A DNA stretch of 64,000 nucleotides from Candidatus Microbacterium colombiense (lineage in GTDB: Bacteria > Actinomycetota > Actinomycetes > Actinomycetales > Microbacteriaceae). Under the pieces are notes generated by a model. That model was not told the origin of the DNA, did not search any database, and was given only the letters and a program-made list of their open reading frames with translations. Positions 25,563-34,789 of the stretch are shown piece by piece; within the stretch, counting starts at the first letter, position 1, and each line of letters opens with the position of its first letter. The stretch spans positions 558,001 through 622,000 of the forward strand of contig CP119308.1 in assembly GCA_029203165.1 (NCBI GenBank), written 5' to 3'. The translations under genes were made by a program, and so were the position numbers.

Positions 25563-28500
25563 CCGACATCGAGACCACCGAGGTCGCCGCGGAACCGACG
25601 CCGATCACGGACGCGCGCGAGGGGAGGAACGCCGTCGTCGCCGAGGTGCGTCGACGTTGGCTCGGTCCCCACGGTGGTGAGAACGAGGTGCTGCATCGCA
25701 GCCCCGTCTATGCCTACCTCGTCGGCACGCTCTATCCGGTCGAGCAGGGCGCGGCGGCTCCCGCGGAGCTCGACGACGTCGAGAACACGACCGGACCCGC
25801 GTCGGACGATGAAGAGCTCGAATGGGAGACCGAGCTTGCCGCCGGCGAGACGGAGGATGCGGAGGCCGAGGATCTCGGCGTCAATCTCACCGGCGCGTTC
25901 GGCTGGGCTCCGGCATCGATGGGCGTCTCGTTCCTGCACGCGGGATCCACGCTGCGTGTCGATCTCGCCGCGGGTGTCTACGAGAATAACGAGGACGAGG
26001 ACTGGGTGCGGCGCGCGCTGACGGGACCGGAGTTCATCGAGGTCGGCGCGAGTTCGAGCATCCCCGTCTTCGAGGGCCGTGCCACGCTGTCGTGGAGGTC
26101 GCGCCGATTCGACGGTCGATGGCTGACGACCGTCGCGCTCTCGAATTCTGCTGAGGTCGGCGCGGGCGAGGCGAAGCGCGATGCGGAACTCTGCCTGTTC
26201 CAGGTCGAACTGGCCTGTTCTGACGAGACGGGCCTGCTGCCCTACCCGCAGACGGGTGTGCTGGTGTCGGAAGACGACAAGGAACTCGCCTTCCGTTATC
26301 GGGACAAGCCGTCCTTCGCCATCGGACACGGCGTCGCCGTGGAATGGTCGCCGGAGGCCGCTCCCGTGACTGTGCGCACGACCACGATCCCCGAGACGGA
26401 AGTCAGCGCGATCCGGGCGAAGCGCGGTTCAGGTGATGCCGTGCGCATGCGGTGGCTGGCTGACGAGTCGGTGTCGATATCCGACCTCGTCGACGGACTC
26501 TCCGCTGTGGCACGTGACTATGCGGAATGGATCGAGGGTCAGGCCGTCGATGCCTCCGCGGTCGCTGCGGAGGACATGAAGATCGCCGACGGCATCGTCG
26601 AGCGGCAGAGGCGTGCGCTGGCTCGGATCGAAGAGGGCGTCAGGTTGCTCGGCGAAGACGAGCAGGTGCTACAGGCGTTCCGGATGGCGAACGCGGCCAT
26701 GCGGTGGCAGATGCTGCGTCAGCGCGAGGTCGTGGGCAAGGAGACGAGGTACGGCCGGCGGTTGTTCGAAGACAAGGGAGCCGACGAGCCGACCTGGCGT
26801 CCGTTCCAGCTCGGGTTCATCCTCAGCTCACTCGCCTCCACCGTCGACGATGCGCATGGGGATCGGGAACTGGTCGACCTGATCTGGTTCCCGACGGGCG
26901 GTGGAAAGACAGAGGCCTACCTCGGCCTCGCCGCGATCGAGATGATCCGCCGCCGGTTGGCGCGTGGGGTGAAGGGCGGCGGTATGGCCGTGCTCACGCG
27001 CTACACGATGCGTCTTCTCACCGCGCAGCAGTTCCAGCGAGCGGCCACGCTGATCTGCGCGCTCGAGTTGATGCGTTTCGATGACGAGCGGTTCGACGGG
27101 ATGCCCGACTTCTCGATCGGGCTCTGGCTCGGCAACACGACGACACCAGGCACGTTCAAGCAGGCCGAGAAGCAGCTTCGAGAAGTGCGGCAGCAGAGCA
27201 GGCCCGACAATCCTTTCCAGCTGCTGGTGTGCCCGTGGTGTGCGACGTCGATCATGCCGGAGCGGAAGACGAACAAGGATCGCTCGTACGGAGTCAAGGC
27301 GGACGCGTACGGATTCGAGTTCTTCTGCCCCGATGATGACTGCCCGTTCTCAGCCACGCTGCCGGTGCAGGTGGTCGACGAAGGGATCTACGCCAACCCC
27401 CCGACGATGCTCGTCGCGACCGTCGACAAGCTCGCGCGTCTCGCCTGGATCTCGGAGGGCTCGCGCATGTTCGGCATCGACACGGTCTGCGATCCGCCGT
27501 CGCTGGTGATCCAGGACGAGCTGCATCTTCTCTCCGGCCCCCTCGGTACGATCGTGGGCGTCTACGAAGCGGCGATCGGCGCGCTCCTGCGGTGGAACGG
27601 CACGGCGCCGAAGATCGTGGCATCGACCGCGACGACCCGCGCGTCGAGAGAGCAGGTCTCGGGACTGATGGCGAAGGAGGTCGAGGCGTTCCCGCCCGCA
27701 GGTCTGCGCGCGGAGGACAACCACTTCTCCGAGCCCGATCCCGATGCCGCGGGTCGGTTGTATCTCGGCATCATGCCGCAGGCGCACACGCCGTCGTGGG
27801 CGATCGGGCAGATCGCGACCGAGCTTCTCGATGCCCCCGTCTCGACCGGGCTCGAAGGTGTGGCGAAGGATCGCTATTGGACGCTGGCGGTTTACCACAA
27901 CAGCCTTCGTGAGCTCGGTCGGACCGTCACCATCCTTCGTGACGACGTGCAGAGCAACCTGTTCCGTCGCTCGGGCGGCGACCGTCCGACCCGCGCGCTC
28001 GGGCCGGACGGCGTCGAGGAGTTGAACGGCAATGTGCCGTCCGACGAGCTCGTGCGTCTTCTGCGTCGGCTCGAGCGTGGCCCCGATCACTCCGACGTGA
28101 TCGACGCTCTCGCGACGACCAACATCATGTCGGTCGGCATCGACGTGCAGCGTCTGGGGGTCATGCTCGTCAACGGTCACACGAAGACCACCGCCGAGTA
28201 CATCCAGGCGACGTCGCGCGTCGGACGTGGATCGACGCCGGGACTGGTCGTGACCATGTTCAGGGCGGGCAAACCGCGCGACCGCTCGGTGTTCGAGTCG
28301 TTCCAGGCGTACCACGGTTCCTACTATCGGTTCGTGGAGCCCTCGAGCGTCACGCCTTGGTCGCTTCAGGCCCGACGGCGCGCTCTGCACGCGTCGCTGG
28401 TGATACTCGTGAGGCATGGAGTCGGGCGGAACGGAAACGCGGATGCCGCCTACTTCGACCCCGACTCGGCCGGAGTCAAGAAGGCCGTCGCGCTGTTGAA

Positions 28501-28756
28501 GAAGCATGTCGCATGCGCGGATCCCCGCGAAGCCGCGAAGGTCGGCGAGGAGATCGATGACGCGGTGCTCCAATGGGTCGAGGCCCGGGAACGGGCCGAA
28601 TCGGCGGGTAAGTCGCTCGTCTACCAGTCCAAGAATCAGGACGAGCGGCTGCTTCGTCAGTTCACGGAGCCGGGCACGGGGTGGCCGGTGATGAACTCGA
28701 TGAGGAACGTGGACAGAGTCGTGAAGGTGCGTGCGAAGGGAGAGCGGAATGGCTGA
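25559..28756 (+). CDS. drmA: DISARM helicase DrmA
   Basis: 1065 residues. The helicase core has Walker A FPTGGGKTEAYLG near residue 440, a DELH box (VIQDELHLLSG) near 650, STATTR, and a C-terminal lobe with SVGIDVQRLGVMLVNGHTK and YIQATSRVGR. This DELH plus YIQ-TSRVGR combination is characteristic of DrmA. A zinc-binding insertion is visible between the first motifs (CPWCAT and FCPDDDCPF). In DISARM, DrmA forms a complex with DrmB that engages phage DNA. It overlaps the upstream gene by 4 bp and the DrmB gene by 8 bp, indicating one translationally coupled operon. Confidence 0.88.
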   Translation: MTDIETTEVAAEPTPITDAREGRNAVVAEVRRRWLGPHGGENEVLHRSPVYAYLVGTLYPVEQGAAAPAELDDVENTTGPASDDEELEWETELAAGETEDAEAEDLGVNLTGAFGWAPASMGVSFLHAGSTLRVDLAAGVYENNEDEDWVRRALTGPEFIEVGASSSIPVFEGRATLSWRSRRFDGRWLTTVALSNSAEVGAGEAKRDAELCLFQVELACSDETGLLPYPQTGVLVSEDDKELAFRYRDKPSFAIGHGVAVEWSPEAAPVTVRTTTIPETEVSAIRAKRGSGDAVRMRWLADESVSISDLVDGLSAVARDYAEWIEGQAVDASAVAAEDMKIADGIVERQRRALARIEEGVRLLGEDEQVLQAFRMANAAMRWQMLRQREVVGKETRYGRRLFEDKGADEPTWRPFQLGFILSSLASTVDDAHGDRELVDLIWFPTGGGKTEAYLGLAAIEMIRRRLARGVKGGGMAVLTRYTMRLLTAQQFQRAATLICALELMRFDDERFDGMPDFSIGLWLGNTTTPGTFKQAEKQLREVRQQSRPDNPFQLLVCPWCATSIMPERKTNKDRSYGVKADAYGFEFFCPDDDCPFSATLPVQVVDEGIYANPPTMLVATVDKLARLAWISEGSRMFGIDTVCDPPSLVIQDELHLLSGPLGTIVGVYEAAIGALLRWNGTAPKIVASTATTRASREQVSGLMAKEVEAFPPAGLRAEDNHFSEPDPDAAGRLYLGIMPQAHTPSWAIGQIATELLDAPVSTGLEGVAKDRYWTLAVYHNSLRELGRTVTILRDDVQSNLFRRSGGDRPTRALGPDGVEELNGNVPSDELVRLLRRLERGPDHSDVIDALATTNIMSVGIDVQRLGVMLVNGHTKTTAEYIQATSRVGRGSTPGLVVTMFRAGKPRDRSVFESFQAYHGSYYRFVEPSSVTPWSLQARRRALHASLVILVRHGVGRNGNADAAYFDPDSAGVKKAVALLKKHVACADPREAAKVGEEIDDAVLQWVEARERAESAGKSLVYQSKNQDERLLRQFTEPGTGWPVMNSMRNVDRVVKVRAKGERNG

Positions 28757-30530
28757 GTCGACGGTGAAGACGATCCGAGCATCGGAGACGGTCGCCCCCT
28801 ACGGGCCGGGGGCGATCGTCGACATCCTCGGTCAGTCCTTCATGGTCCCGACGGGTGATCGATGGCCGTCGCAGAAGGTTCGTGAGCGCGTGGAGTCCGA
28901 CCGGCTCGCCGACGCCCTGCACGTGCAGGAGCTGTGGGCGGCGCCCACGACGCACGAGCCGGAGAAGGGCTCAGTGCCCGGCCTCGAGCTCGTCAGATTC
29001 CCCGGTTGGTTGTTCTGTCAGGTCTGTCGGCGACTGATCAAGTGGAGCGCGAGTCTCGAGACCGGAGGAGTGCCGCACTGTACGCAGGTCTCGTGCGACG
29101 GTCGCCTGGTGCCGATGCGATTCGTCCTGGTGTGCACCGAGAACAGCCATCTGAGCGACGTGCCGTGGGCCGACTGGGTCCACCGCGGTTCCGAGGGTGA
29201 GTGCAGGTCGGCGCAGAAGCTGCGGTTCAAGACGCTCGAGGGCGCCGGCGACGGTCTCAGCAGCCTGCAGGTGTCGTGTGACGCATGTGGATCGCGCCGC
29301 TCACTCGGAGAGCTCCGCCGCGATGCCCTCGCCAAGGACGGGTTCAAGTGCACCGGCACGCAGCCCTGGGAGTACGAATGGACCGGGTGTGGAAAGCCGC
29401 TCGACGCCCAGCAGCGAGGGGCCACGAGTCTCCATTTCAGCGACTCCGTCAGCGCCATCGACATCCCGCCGGTGCCGAGCCGCGCATCGGAGAACGAGGA
29501 CGCCATCCGCGGCCACGTCTTGTTCGACGGGCTCAGCTCGGCGATGCCTGCCCTGCGCGACGCCATGATCGCCCAGATGGTCGCCGATCTCGGAGTGTCC
29601 GTCGCTGAGATCGAGGCCCTGCTGGATGTCGACGACTCTCCCGGCGAGCGCCGGGAGATCATGAGCACGCTCCAGGCGGATGAGTTCGAGGCGTTCGTCG
29701 GTGCTGTGACAGGGAAGACACCGACGAAGGACTTCGTCACGCGTGCGATCAAGCTGCACCCCAAGGGCATCGACGCCGTCGACGGCGTCGTCGCGCGAGT
29801 GAAGGACGTGGTGTTGGTCGACCGACTCCGTGACGTGCGGGCTGTACGCGGCTTCCGACGCTACTCGCCGGACGCGACGGCTGTCGCGGCAGTGCCCACA
29901 CAGTCGTTCGAGAAGACATGGCTGCCGGCAGCCGAGGGATACGGCGAGGGCATCTTCATCCGATTCGATCCCCAGGCGGTCAAAGAATGGTCCGAACAGC
30001 CGGCGGTGCAGCAGCTCGCGGCCACGCTTCTCGAACATCAGAACCACTCGGTGCTGGGTCGGCGACTTCATCTGGCCTCCGCCGAGTATGTGTTGCTGCA
30101 CTCTTTCTCGCATCTGCTGATGCGAGAGCTCGCGTTCACCAGCGGGTACACGGCCGCCTCGCTCAAGGAGCGCATCTACTGCGAGAAGGAAGGCGACTTC
30201 GGCATCTTCATCTACACGACCACGTCGGACGTCGAAGGCACGCTCGGGGGACTCGTGAGGCAGGGTGAACCGGACCTCCTCATCGAGGGGATCGTCGCGG
30301 CTCTCCAGCAGGCCGCATGGTGCCCGAACGACCCGGTGTGCTCCGAGTCCGAACCGCAGAGCATCGACGGCCTCAATCTGGCCGCTTGCCATGCGTGCAG
30401 TCTCGCTCCCGAGACGTCGTGCGAATCGTCGAACCTGCTACTCGACAGGACCTTCGTCGTCGGTGGAGGGCGCGTGTCAGGGTTCTTCGGTCCCGTGCTC
30501 GACACTCTTCTCGGGCAACGCGTCGGCTGA
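28749..30530 (+). CDS. drmB: DISARM DUF1998 protein DrmB
   Basis: 593 residues. The N-terminus GPGAIVDILGQSFMVPTG is characteristic of the DrmB family. Cysteine pairs likely to bind zinc appear early (CQVCRR, then CTQVSC) and near residue 180-220 (CDACGS). The DUF1998 signature SFSHLLMRELA near 451, with GYTAASLKERIY, is intact. A final Cys cluster (CPNDPVC, CHACS, SCESSN) closes the domain. ATG at 28749 is preferred because GGGAGAGC lies 6-10 bases upstream. DrmB is the partner of DrmA. The next DISARM core gene, drmC (phospholipase-D family), is not found downstream; instead a reverse-strand vsr overlaps the last 54 bp. Confidence 0.88.
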   Translation: MAESTVKTIRASETVAPYGPGAIVDILGQSFMVPTGDRWPSQKVRERVESDRLADALHVQELWAAPTTHEPEKGSVPGLELVRFPGWLFCQVCRRLIKWSASLETGGVPHCTQVSCDGRLVPMRFVLVCTENSHLSDVPWADWVHRGSEGECRSAQKLRFKTLEGAGDGLSSLQVSCDACGSRRSLGELRRDALAKDGFKCTGTQPWEYEWTGCGKPLDAQQRGATSLHFSDSVSAIDIPPVPSRASENEDAIRGHVLFDGLSSAMPALRDAMIAQMVADLGVSVAEIEALLDVDDSPGERREIMSTLQADEFEAFVGAVTGKTPTKDFVTRAIKLHPKGIDAVDGVVARVKDVVLVDRLRDVRAVRGFRRYSPDATAVAAVPTQSFEKTWLPAAEGYGEGIFIRFDPQAVKEWSEQPAVQQLAATLLEHQNHSVLGRRLHLASAEYVLLHSFSHLLMRELAFTSGYTAASLKERIYCEKEGDFGIFIYTTTSDVEGTLGGLVRQGEPDLLIEGIVAALQQAAWCPNDPVCSESEPQSIDGLNLAACHACSLAPETSCESSNLLLDRTFVVGGGRVSGFFGPVLDTLLGQRVG

Positions 30531-30974
30531 CCTTCGTCGCACTTCCTCGACGATCCGGGCGGCCACATTCTGTGCGTCCGTCCGGATCTCGTGCTCCCAG
30601 AAGCGCAGGACCGACCAACCCCGTTCGATGAGTACATGTGTCGTCTGGGCATCGCGAGCCCGATTCGCTGCGATCTTGTCCGACCAGAAGGTCGCGTTCG
30701 ATTTCGGTGCCTGATGGTGGGCAGGGCAACCATGCCAGAAACAGCCGTCAAGGAACACTGCGACCCGAGCGCGGCGGAACAGGAGATCAGCGGTGCGGCG
30801 CAGATCTCGCTCGGGGCGTGCGCTGACGCGATACCGCAGCCCGGCCCCGTGGACGAGTCGTCGTACGAGCATCTCCGGTCCCGTGTCACGCCCGCGGTTG
30901 GCGCGCATGGTCGCTCTTGCTCCCGGGCTACTCGCCCACGACTCGGATCCCGCAGATGCCGGCGACGTCTCCAT
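30477..30974 (-). CDS. vsr: Very short patch repair endonuclease Vsr
   Basis: 165 residues. The Vsr hallmarks are present: SWASSPGARATMRANRGRDTGPEM at the N-terminus (cut here by its key residues R-x-x-D-T-x-P-E), RRTADLLFRRARVAVFLDGCFWHGCP with the catalytic Asp and zinc-binding Cys/His, and the C-terminal GWSVLRFWEHEI. Vsr nicks T:G mismatches produced by deamination of 5-methylcytosine and normally accompanies an m5C methylase, here encoded divergently 75 bp away. It is convergent to drmB, overlapping its 3' end by 54 bp. Full length for the family. Confidence 0.9.
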   Translation of the reverse strand: METSPASAGSESWASSPGARATMRANRGRDTGPEMLVRRLVHGAGLRYRVSARPERDLRRTADLLFRRARVAVFLDGCFWHGCPAHHQAPKSNATFWSDKIAANRARDAQTTHVLIERGWSVLRFWEHEIRTDAQNVAARIVEEVRRRSADALPEKSVEHGTEEP

Positions 30975-31049
30975 CCGTCAATACTGCAACGTCGTAGGAT
31001 CAGATCGACCCGTTCTGTGCTGCGGGTCTCGAACGCCCGGGAGGCATCG

Positions 31050-32117
31050 TTGGGCAACCCCATCACCGTCCTCGACCTCTTCGCCGGCGCGGGCGGCCTC
31101 ACACAGGGGATGCATGAGGCATCATCGAGATTCGATGTCGTGCGCGCTGTCGAGAAGGACCGGGACGCGGCCGCGACCTTCGCGCTCAATCATGGCGAGG
31201 GCATCACGTTCCAGGGCGGGATCGAAGACTGGCTGAAGGATGAAGTGGTGCCGTCGGTCGACGTCGTCGTCGGCGGACCGCCCTGTCAGGGATTCTCGAC
31301 TCTGGGTAAGCAGAACGTCGAGGACGAGCGGAACACCCTCTGGCGGGAGTACGCCGAGACGATCATCCGTGCACAGCCGAAATTCTTCGTACTCGAGAAC
31401 GTCGCGGTGTTCGCCAAGTCCCCGCAGTTCCGTGCCCTCACAGAGGCTACCGAGAGCAACGGGATTCTTCGTGACTATTCGTTCGAATGGGATGTGCTGA
31501 ACGCGGCGGACTTCGGCGCGCCGCAGGCCCGTAAGCGTGCCATCCTGATCGGGCGGCACCGCGACATGCCGGAGACCCGGCTGCCGAAGCCCAGCCATCA
31601 TCGGGATGAGCACATCAGTGTAGGGGAGGTCTTTGCGGGGATCTCGCATGACGTCAACTCGGCTCTCGACGATCGTCGTATCGAGATCGACGGCCGCGAT
31701 CACCGCGGTTGGTGGTCCTCGCGCGAGCTCCATGTCGGGCGTGACTATGCCGACATCTCACTTCGGCGATTCGCTGAGATCCCACCGGGTGGTAATCGAT
31801 TCAATCTTCCGGATGAGCTTCTCGCTCCGTGCTGGCGGAAGCACAAGTCCGGCTCGGGAGACGTGATGGGACGGCTTCACATCGACAAGCCGTCTGTGAC
31901 GATCAGGACCGAGTTCTTCAAGCCTGAGAAGGGCCGCTATCTGCATCCGTTCGCTGACCGTGCCATCACGCACTATGAGGCGGCGGTTCTGCAGGGGTTC
32001 CCGGTCGACTATCGATTCGCCGGTTCGCGCACGGCCATCGCCCGACAGATCGGCAACGCCGTTCCGATCCCGTTGGGCAAGGCGATCGGCAATCTGCTCG
32101 CGGATGCGCTGAGCTGA
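31050..32117 (+). CDS. DNA (cytosine-5)-methyltransferase, DrmMII-like
   Basis: 355 residues with the ordered C5-methyltransferase motifs: DLFAGAGGL (motif I, residues ~8-16), GGPPCQGFS (motif IV with catalytic Cys, ~73), a VLENV motif VI, the ADFGAPQARKRAIL motif VIII, and RQIGNAVP (motif X, ~331). The start is a TTG at 31050 because GGGAGG sits 5 bases upstream and motif I follows at once; the frame is open far upstream but reads through the divergent vsr gene. It makes the C5 methylation that Vsr would police. In class 2 DISARM such an enzyme (DrmMII) marks host DNA. Its target sequence is unknown. Confidence 0.88.
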   Translation: MGNPITVLDLFAGAGGLTQGMHEASSRFDVVRAVEKDRDAAATFALNHGEGITFQGGIEDWLKDEVVPSVDVVVGGPPCQGFSTLGKQNVEDERNTLWREYAETIIRAQPKFFVLENVAVFAKSPQFRALTEATESNGILRDYSFEWDVLNAADFGAPQARKRAILIGRHRDMPETRLPKPSHHRDEHISVGEVFAGISHDVNSALDDRRIEIDGRDHRGWWSSRELHVGRDYADISLRRFAEIPPGGNRFNLPDELLAPCWRKHKSGSGDVMGRLHIDKPSVTIRTEFFKPEKGRYLHPFADRAITHYEAAVLQGFPVDYRFAGSRTAIARQIGNAVPIPLGKAIGNLLADALS

Positions 32118-32320
32118 GGGCGGCGCGGAACTGCCCGGGGCGCGTCGATCTCCCCGCGTCACCCCGATCGAGCATCAGTCCTTAGCCGGTGTCCGGGCGA
32201 GCTCGCCGCGTGTCCACAAGGACCTCGCCCCTTTGCTCAGGAGTCACGCGCTGTGACCAGCCAGGTGACCTCGCGAACCCAAAGGTCCTCGCCGCCTGAC
32301 TGACAAGCGGCCTTCACCGC
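32118..32320. other. Convergent intergenic gap, no feature seen
   Basis: 203 bp between the converging methyltransferase and DUF262 genes. No strong stem-loop with a T-run, no open frame with coding character and no mobile-element remnant was found. It separates the GC-rich DISARM-like module from the lower-GC cassette to its right. Confidence 0.4.
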
Positions 32321-34111
32321 TCAGAGGTTGTCGAAGTAACGCCGGATCGATGCGGCCATCAAGCGGCGCCGCTCTGCCAGGAAGGTGGGGTACGTCTCGC
32401 TTGACACGTTCGCGAGATCTGCGGGGACGGCATTCTCAACAAGGTTGCGCTCAAGGTCGGCCGCCTCGGTGATCTCGCCGAGCGTGAGCCTCTTGGACGA
32501 GAGCTGCTCTGCGAGCGTCCCCATGTAAGTGGCGGGCGGGTGGTTGCTGATGCTGATGTTAATTGGAGTCTCTGTCAGGGCGAAGTTGGCGACCTGGTTG
32601 TAGTCGGACTTGTCGGGATACCCGTGCTTCTGGAGGTAGTCCTTCGGAACGATGTGGTGGATGTCTCCCGACTGCTGATGCATCGCCGCCACCGTGATGC
32701 TCTTCGACAGGAATCCTCGGGAGCCGCTCGCGACTTGCGCGGCGAGGAACGTCTGGAAGAAGGGGCTTGACGTGCTTGTGGTCTCGAGGGAGTTGGGCAA
32801 AGACACTTCCCAGAACCCGGTGGTGAGCAGCGACGCTTCAAGCTGCTGGAGGTACTCCGTCGCACCCTGCGCCGCGATTCGACGTATGTCCTGTTCCCAG
32901 GTCGACTCGAAGCTGCCCGAGTGGCGAGCTGTGAGCATCGACATCACGAACCAGCGGCGCACGATCCGCTTGCGGTCGCCTTCTGAGATCGAGCTGTCGG
33001 CCCGTAGACGCAGGTACAGCGCGTATGCAAAATTCAATGCGTTCTTAGAGCCGATCATGTCGGGAGCGATGAAGCCCGCCGACTTGATGATCATGATGAA
33101 GTTCTCGTAGTGGTACTTCCTCACAATCTGGAGGAGGGCAGCTTCGAGGCGGTCGTAGGCGACGGGAATGCGGTCCTCGTCGACCTTACGGGTCTCAGGG
33201 TCGCGTCCCGACAACTCGCTGACGATCGATGAGGCCTTGCCTCGGCTGAACCCCACGAGACCCGCAACGCGGATGACGTCACTGTACGCCGGCTCGTAGA
33301 GGTCCTCTGAGTCGTCCTTCAGCCAGGCAATGTTGCTCAGGTACGGCGAGGCAGCGAACTCCGTGTCGTTTTCACGGATGTCGGAGTATGCGTGAGGAGC
33401 AATCGCGAGATGGCAGAAGTAGTCGATCAGTTTCCGGATGTTCCGCCCGCGCTCGCCGTAGGTGGCGATCTTGCTCATCGCGAAGTCTGCGCTACTGAGC
33501 GGAACGCCCTTCGAGTTGATTCGGATGAAGATCTCGGAGACCGTCTCAACATCGAGGTCGTCGTTGAGGGAGATGATGCCGATCTGAGCATTCTTGATTT
33601 CAGCAAGTCTGGCGATGCTCGATTCAACCTGTGCGTGATCGATGTCAGGGTTCGACTCGAGGTACTCCTTCACGAACCCGTAGGTTGAAGCGGCAGTGAA
33701 GAGCTCGCTGATGTCAGAGATCCACTCAGGACTCTTCCTGATGACCGGCGTGAGGGTCGCGAACTCCTCAGTTACGGGATTGAACGCGATGGTGATTCGA
33801 ATCTGCCGATACCGCTTGTCGACCACTTTGAGCCCGGCCACCGCCGCGCGCAGGGCAGTGATGCGCTGCTGTCCATCGATCAAGATCTGTTGGTGAGCGG
33901 CCGTGGCTCCTCCACGAAGGTGAGCACCCACGGACTGCCACGTGATCAGATACCCCACGGGATATCCCTTGTAGAGGGAGTCCATGAGATCGCGCACCTT
34001 GATGCTGTCCCACACGAAAGGCCGCTGAAGCTCGGGGATCGCTATGTTCTCGCGCCTGACGTCTTCGAGCAATTGAGTGACGGCGGATTGTGTGACGCGG
34101 TACTTAGCCAT
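32321..34111 (-). CDS. DUF262/HNH protein, GmrSD-like type IV restriction candidate
   Basis: 596 residues. The N-terminal DUF262 (ParB/sulfiredoxin-like) domain has PELQRPFVW near residue 25, YPVGYLITW and the catalytic-type DGQQRITAL near 79. The C-terminus has an HNH-like nuclease motif, GDIHHIVPKDYL, followed by Asn-rich NQVANFALTETPINISISN. This domain order is that of GmrSD/BrxU-type proteins, which cleave modified phage DNA using NTP binding by DUF262. The ATG is preceded by GAAGGCAGGCC. It is transcribed alone, convergent with the m5C methylase, and lower in GC than its neighbours, which fits horizontal gain. Confidence 0.85.
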   Translation of the reverse strand: MAKYRVTQSAVTQLLEDVRRENIAIPELQRPFVWDSIKVRDLMDSLYKGYPVGYLITWQSVGAHLRGGATAAHQQILIDGQQRITALRAAVAGLKVVDKRYRQIRITIAFNPVTEEFATLTPVIRKSPEWISDISELFTAASTYGFVKEYLESNPDIDHAQVESSIARLAEIKNAQIGIISLNDDLDVETVSEIFIRINSKGVPLSSADFAMSKIATYGERGRNIRKLIDYFCHLAIAPHAYSDIRENDTEFAASPYLSNIAWLKDDSEDLYEPAYSDVIRVAGLVGFSRGKASSIVSELSGRDPETRKVDEDRIPVAYDRLEAALLQIVRKYHYENFIMIIKSAGFIAPDMIGSKNALNFAYALYLRLRADSSISEGDRKRIVRRWFVMSMLTARHSGSFESTWEQDIRRIAAQGATEYLQQLEASLLTTGFWEVSLPNSLETTSTSSPFFQTFLAAQVASGSRGFLSKSITVAAMHQQSGDIHHIVPKDYLQKHGYPDKSDYNQVANFALTETPINISISNHPPATYMGTLAEQLSSKRLTLGEITEAADLERNLVENAVPADLANVSSETYPTFLAERRRLMAASIRRYFDNL

Positions 34112-34285
34112 GGCCTGCCTTCTGTGCGGGGACAGTTGACCTGTGACTCCCTCGTTCGAACTCCGAGCGTGGCAGCGCGTTGGCTTGGATCAACCGTGAC
34201 TACGAAAGGACCCTATCGAGAATGGCGAGGTCGTGCGTGAGCAAGCATCAAGGTCTGACGTGGCCGGCTGGGGCTGCTCCCGCGC

Positions 34286-34669
34286 TCAGTGCGACTGCAG
34301 CACAGCCCAGGCGATCAGGCTGTCGATGCGTCGAACATCCGCGCCCTTGGCCAGCTTGACCTTGATGTGCCCGGCGCGAGTCCAGAGTTCGATCTCGGAG
34401 TTCCAGTCGAGCGTGCCGGCATTCTCCGATGACCACATGTTGATCGCGCTATAGGGAAGCGAGTAGATCTCGACCTTCTTCCCGGTGATTCCCTGCGCAT
34501 CGCGGACGATCAAACGCTTCGTAGTGAACGTCGCCGAGTCGCGGAACGTCTTGAATGACGTGATGGCCTGCTCCCCTTCGAGGAGGAGCGGGATGACGTC
34601 GGCGGGGACGGGGATCTCCTGTTGCAGGGTCCACGTGGCGACTGAAGCAGCTTCCATGAGTCTCATCAT
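34286..34669 (-). CDS. Bacterial PH-domain protein
   Basis: About 127 residues. The body matches a bacterial pleckstrin-homology fold (PF08000 type): LLLEGEQAITSFKTFRDSATFTTKRLIVRD, then KKVEIYSLPYSAINMWSSENAG and the closing helix RRIDSLIAWAVLQ. Such proteins are common in actinobacteria and firmicutes with little functional knowledge. Two Met codons at 34669-34664 and another at 34657 are possible starts. It lies between two nuclease-like genes and is divergent from the HsdR-N-like gene. Its link to defence, if any, is only positional. Confidence 0.75.
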   Translation of the reverse strand: MMRLMEAASVATWTLQQEIPVPADVIPLLLEGEQAITSFKTFRDSATFTTKRLIVRDAQGITGKKVEIYSLPYSAINMWSSENAGTLDWNSEIELWTRAGHIKVKLAKGADVRRIDSLIAWAVLQSH

Positions 34670-34789
34670 GGCGTACGCAGGATCGGCGCCGCGTCGGTCC
34701 GCCGCGGCGCGAAGTTGTGTGCTGGCTTTGCGTCTCCTATTTCGGATATCGTCTGGATGAATGCGTGTTCAACGATGAACGGAGTGACG

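Noticed and set aside
30591..31049. N-terminal extension of the m5C methyltransferase
   Set aside because: It overlaps vsr on the other strand and precedes motif I with no domain; the TTG at 31050 has an excellent ribosome site.
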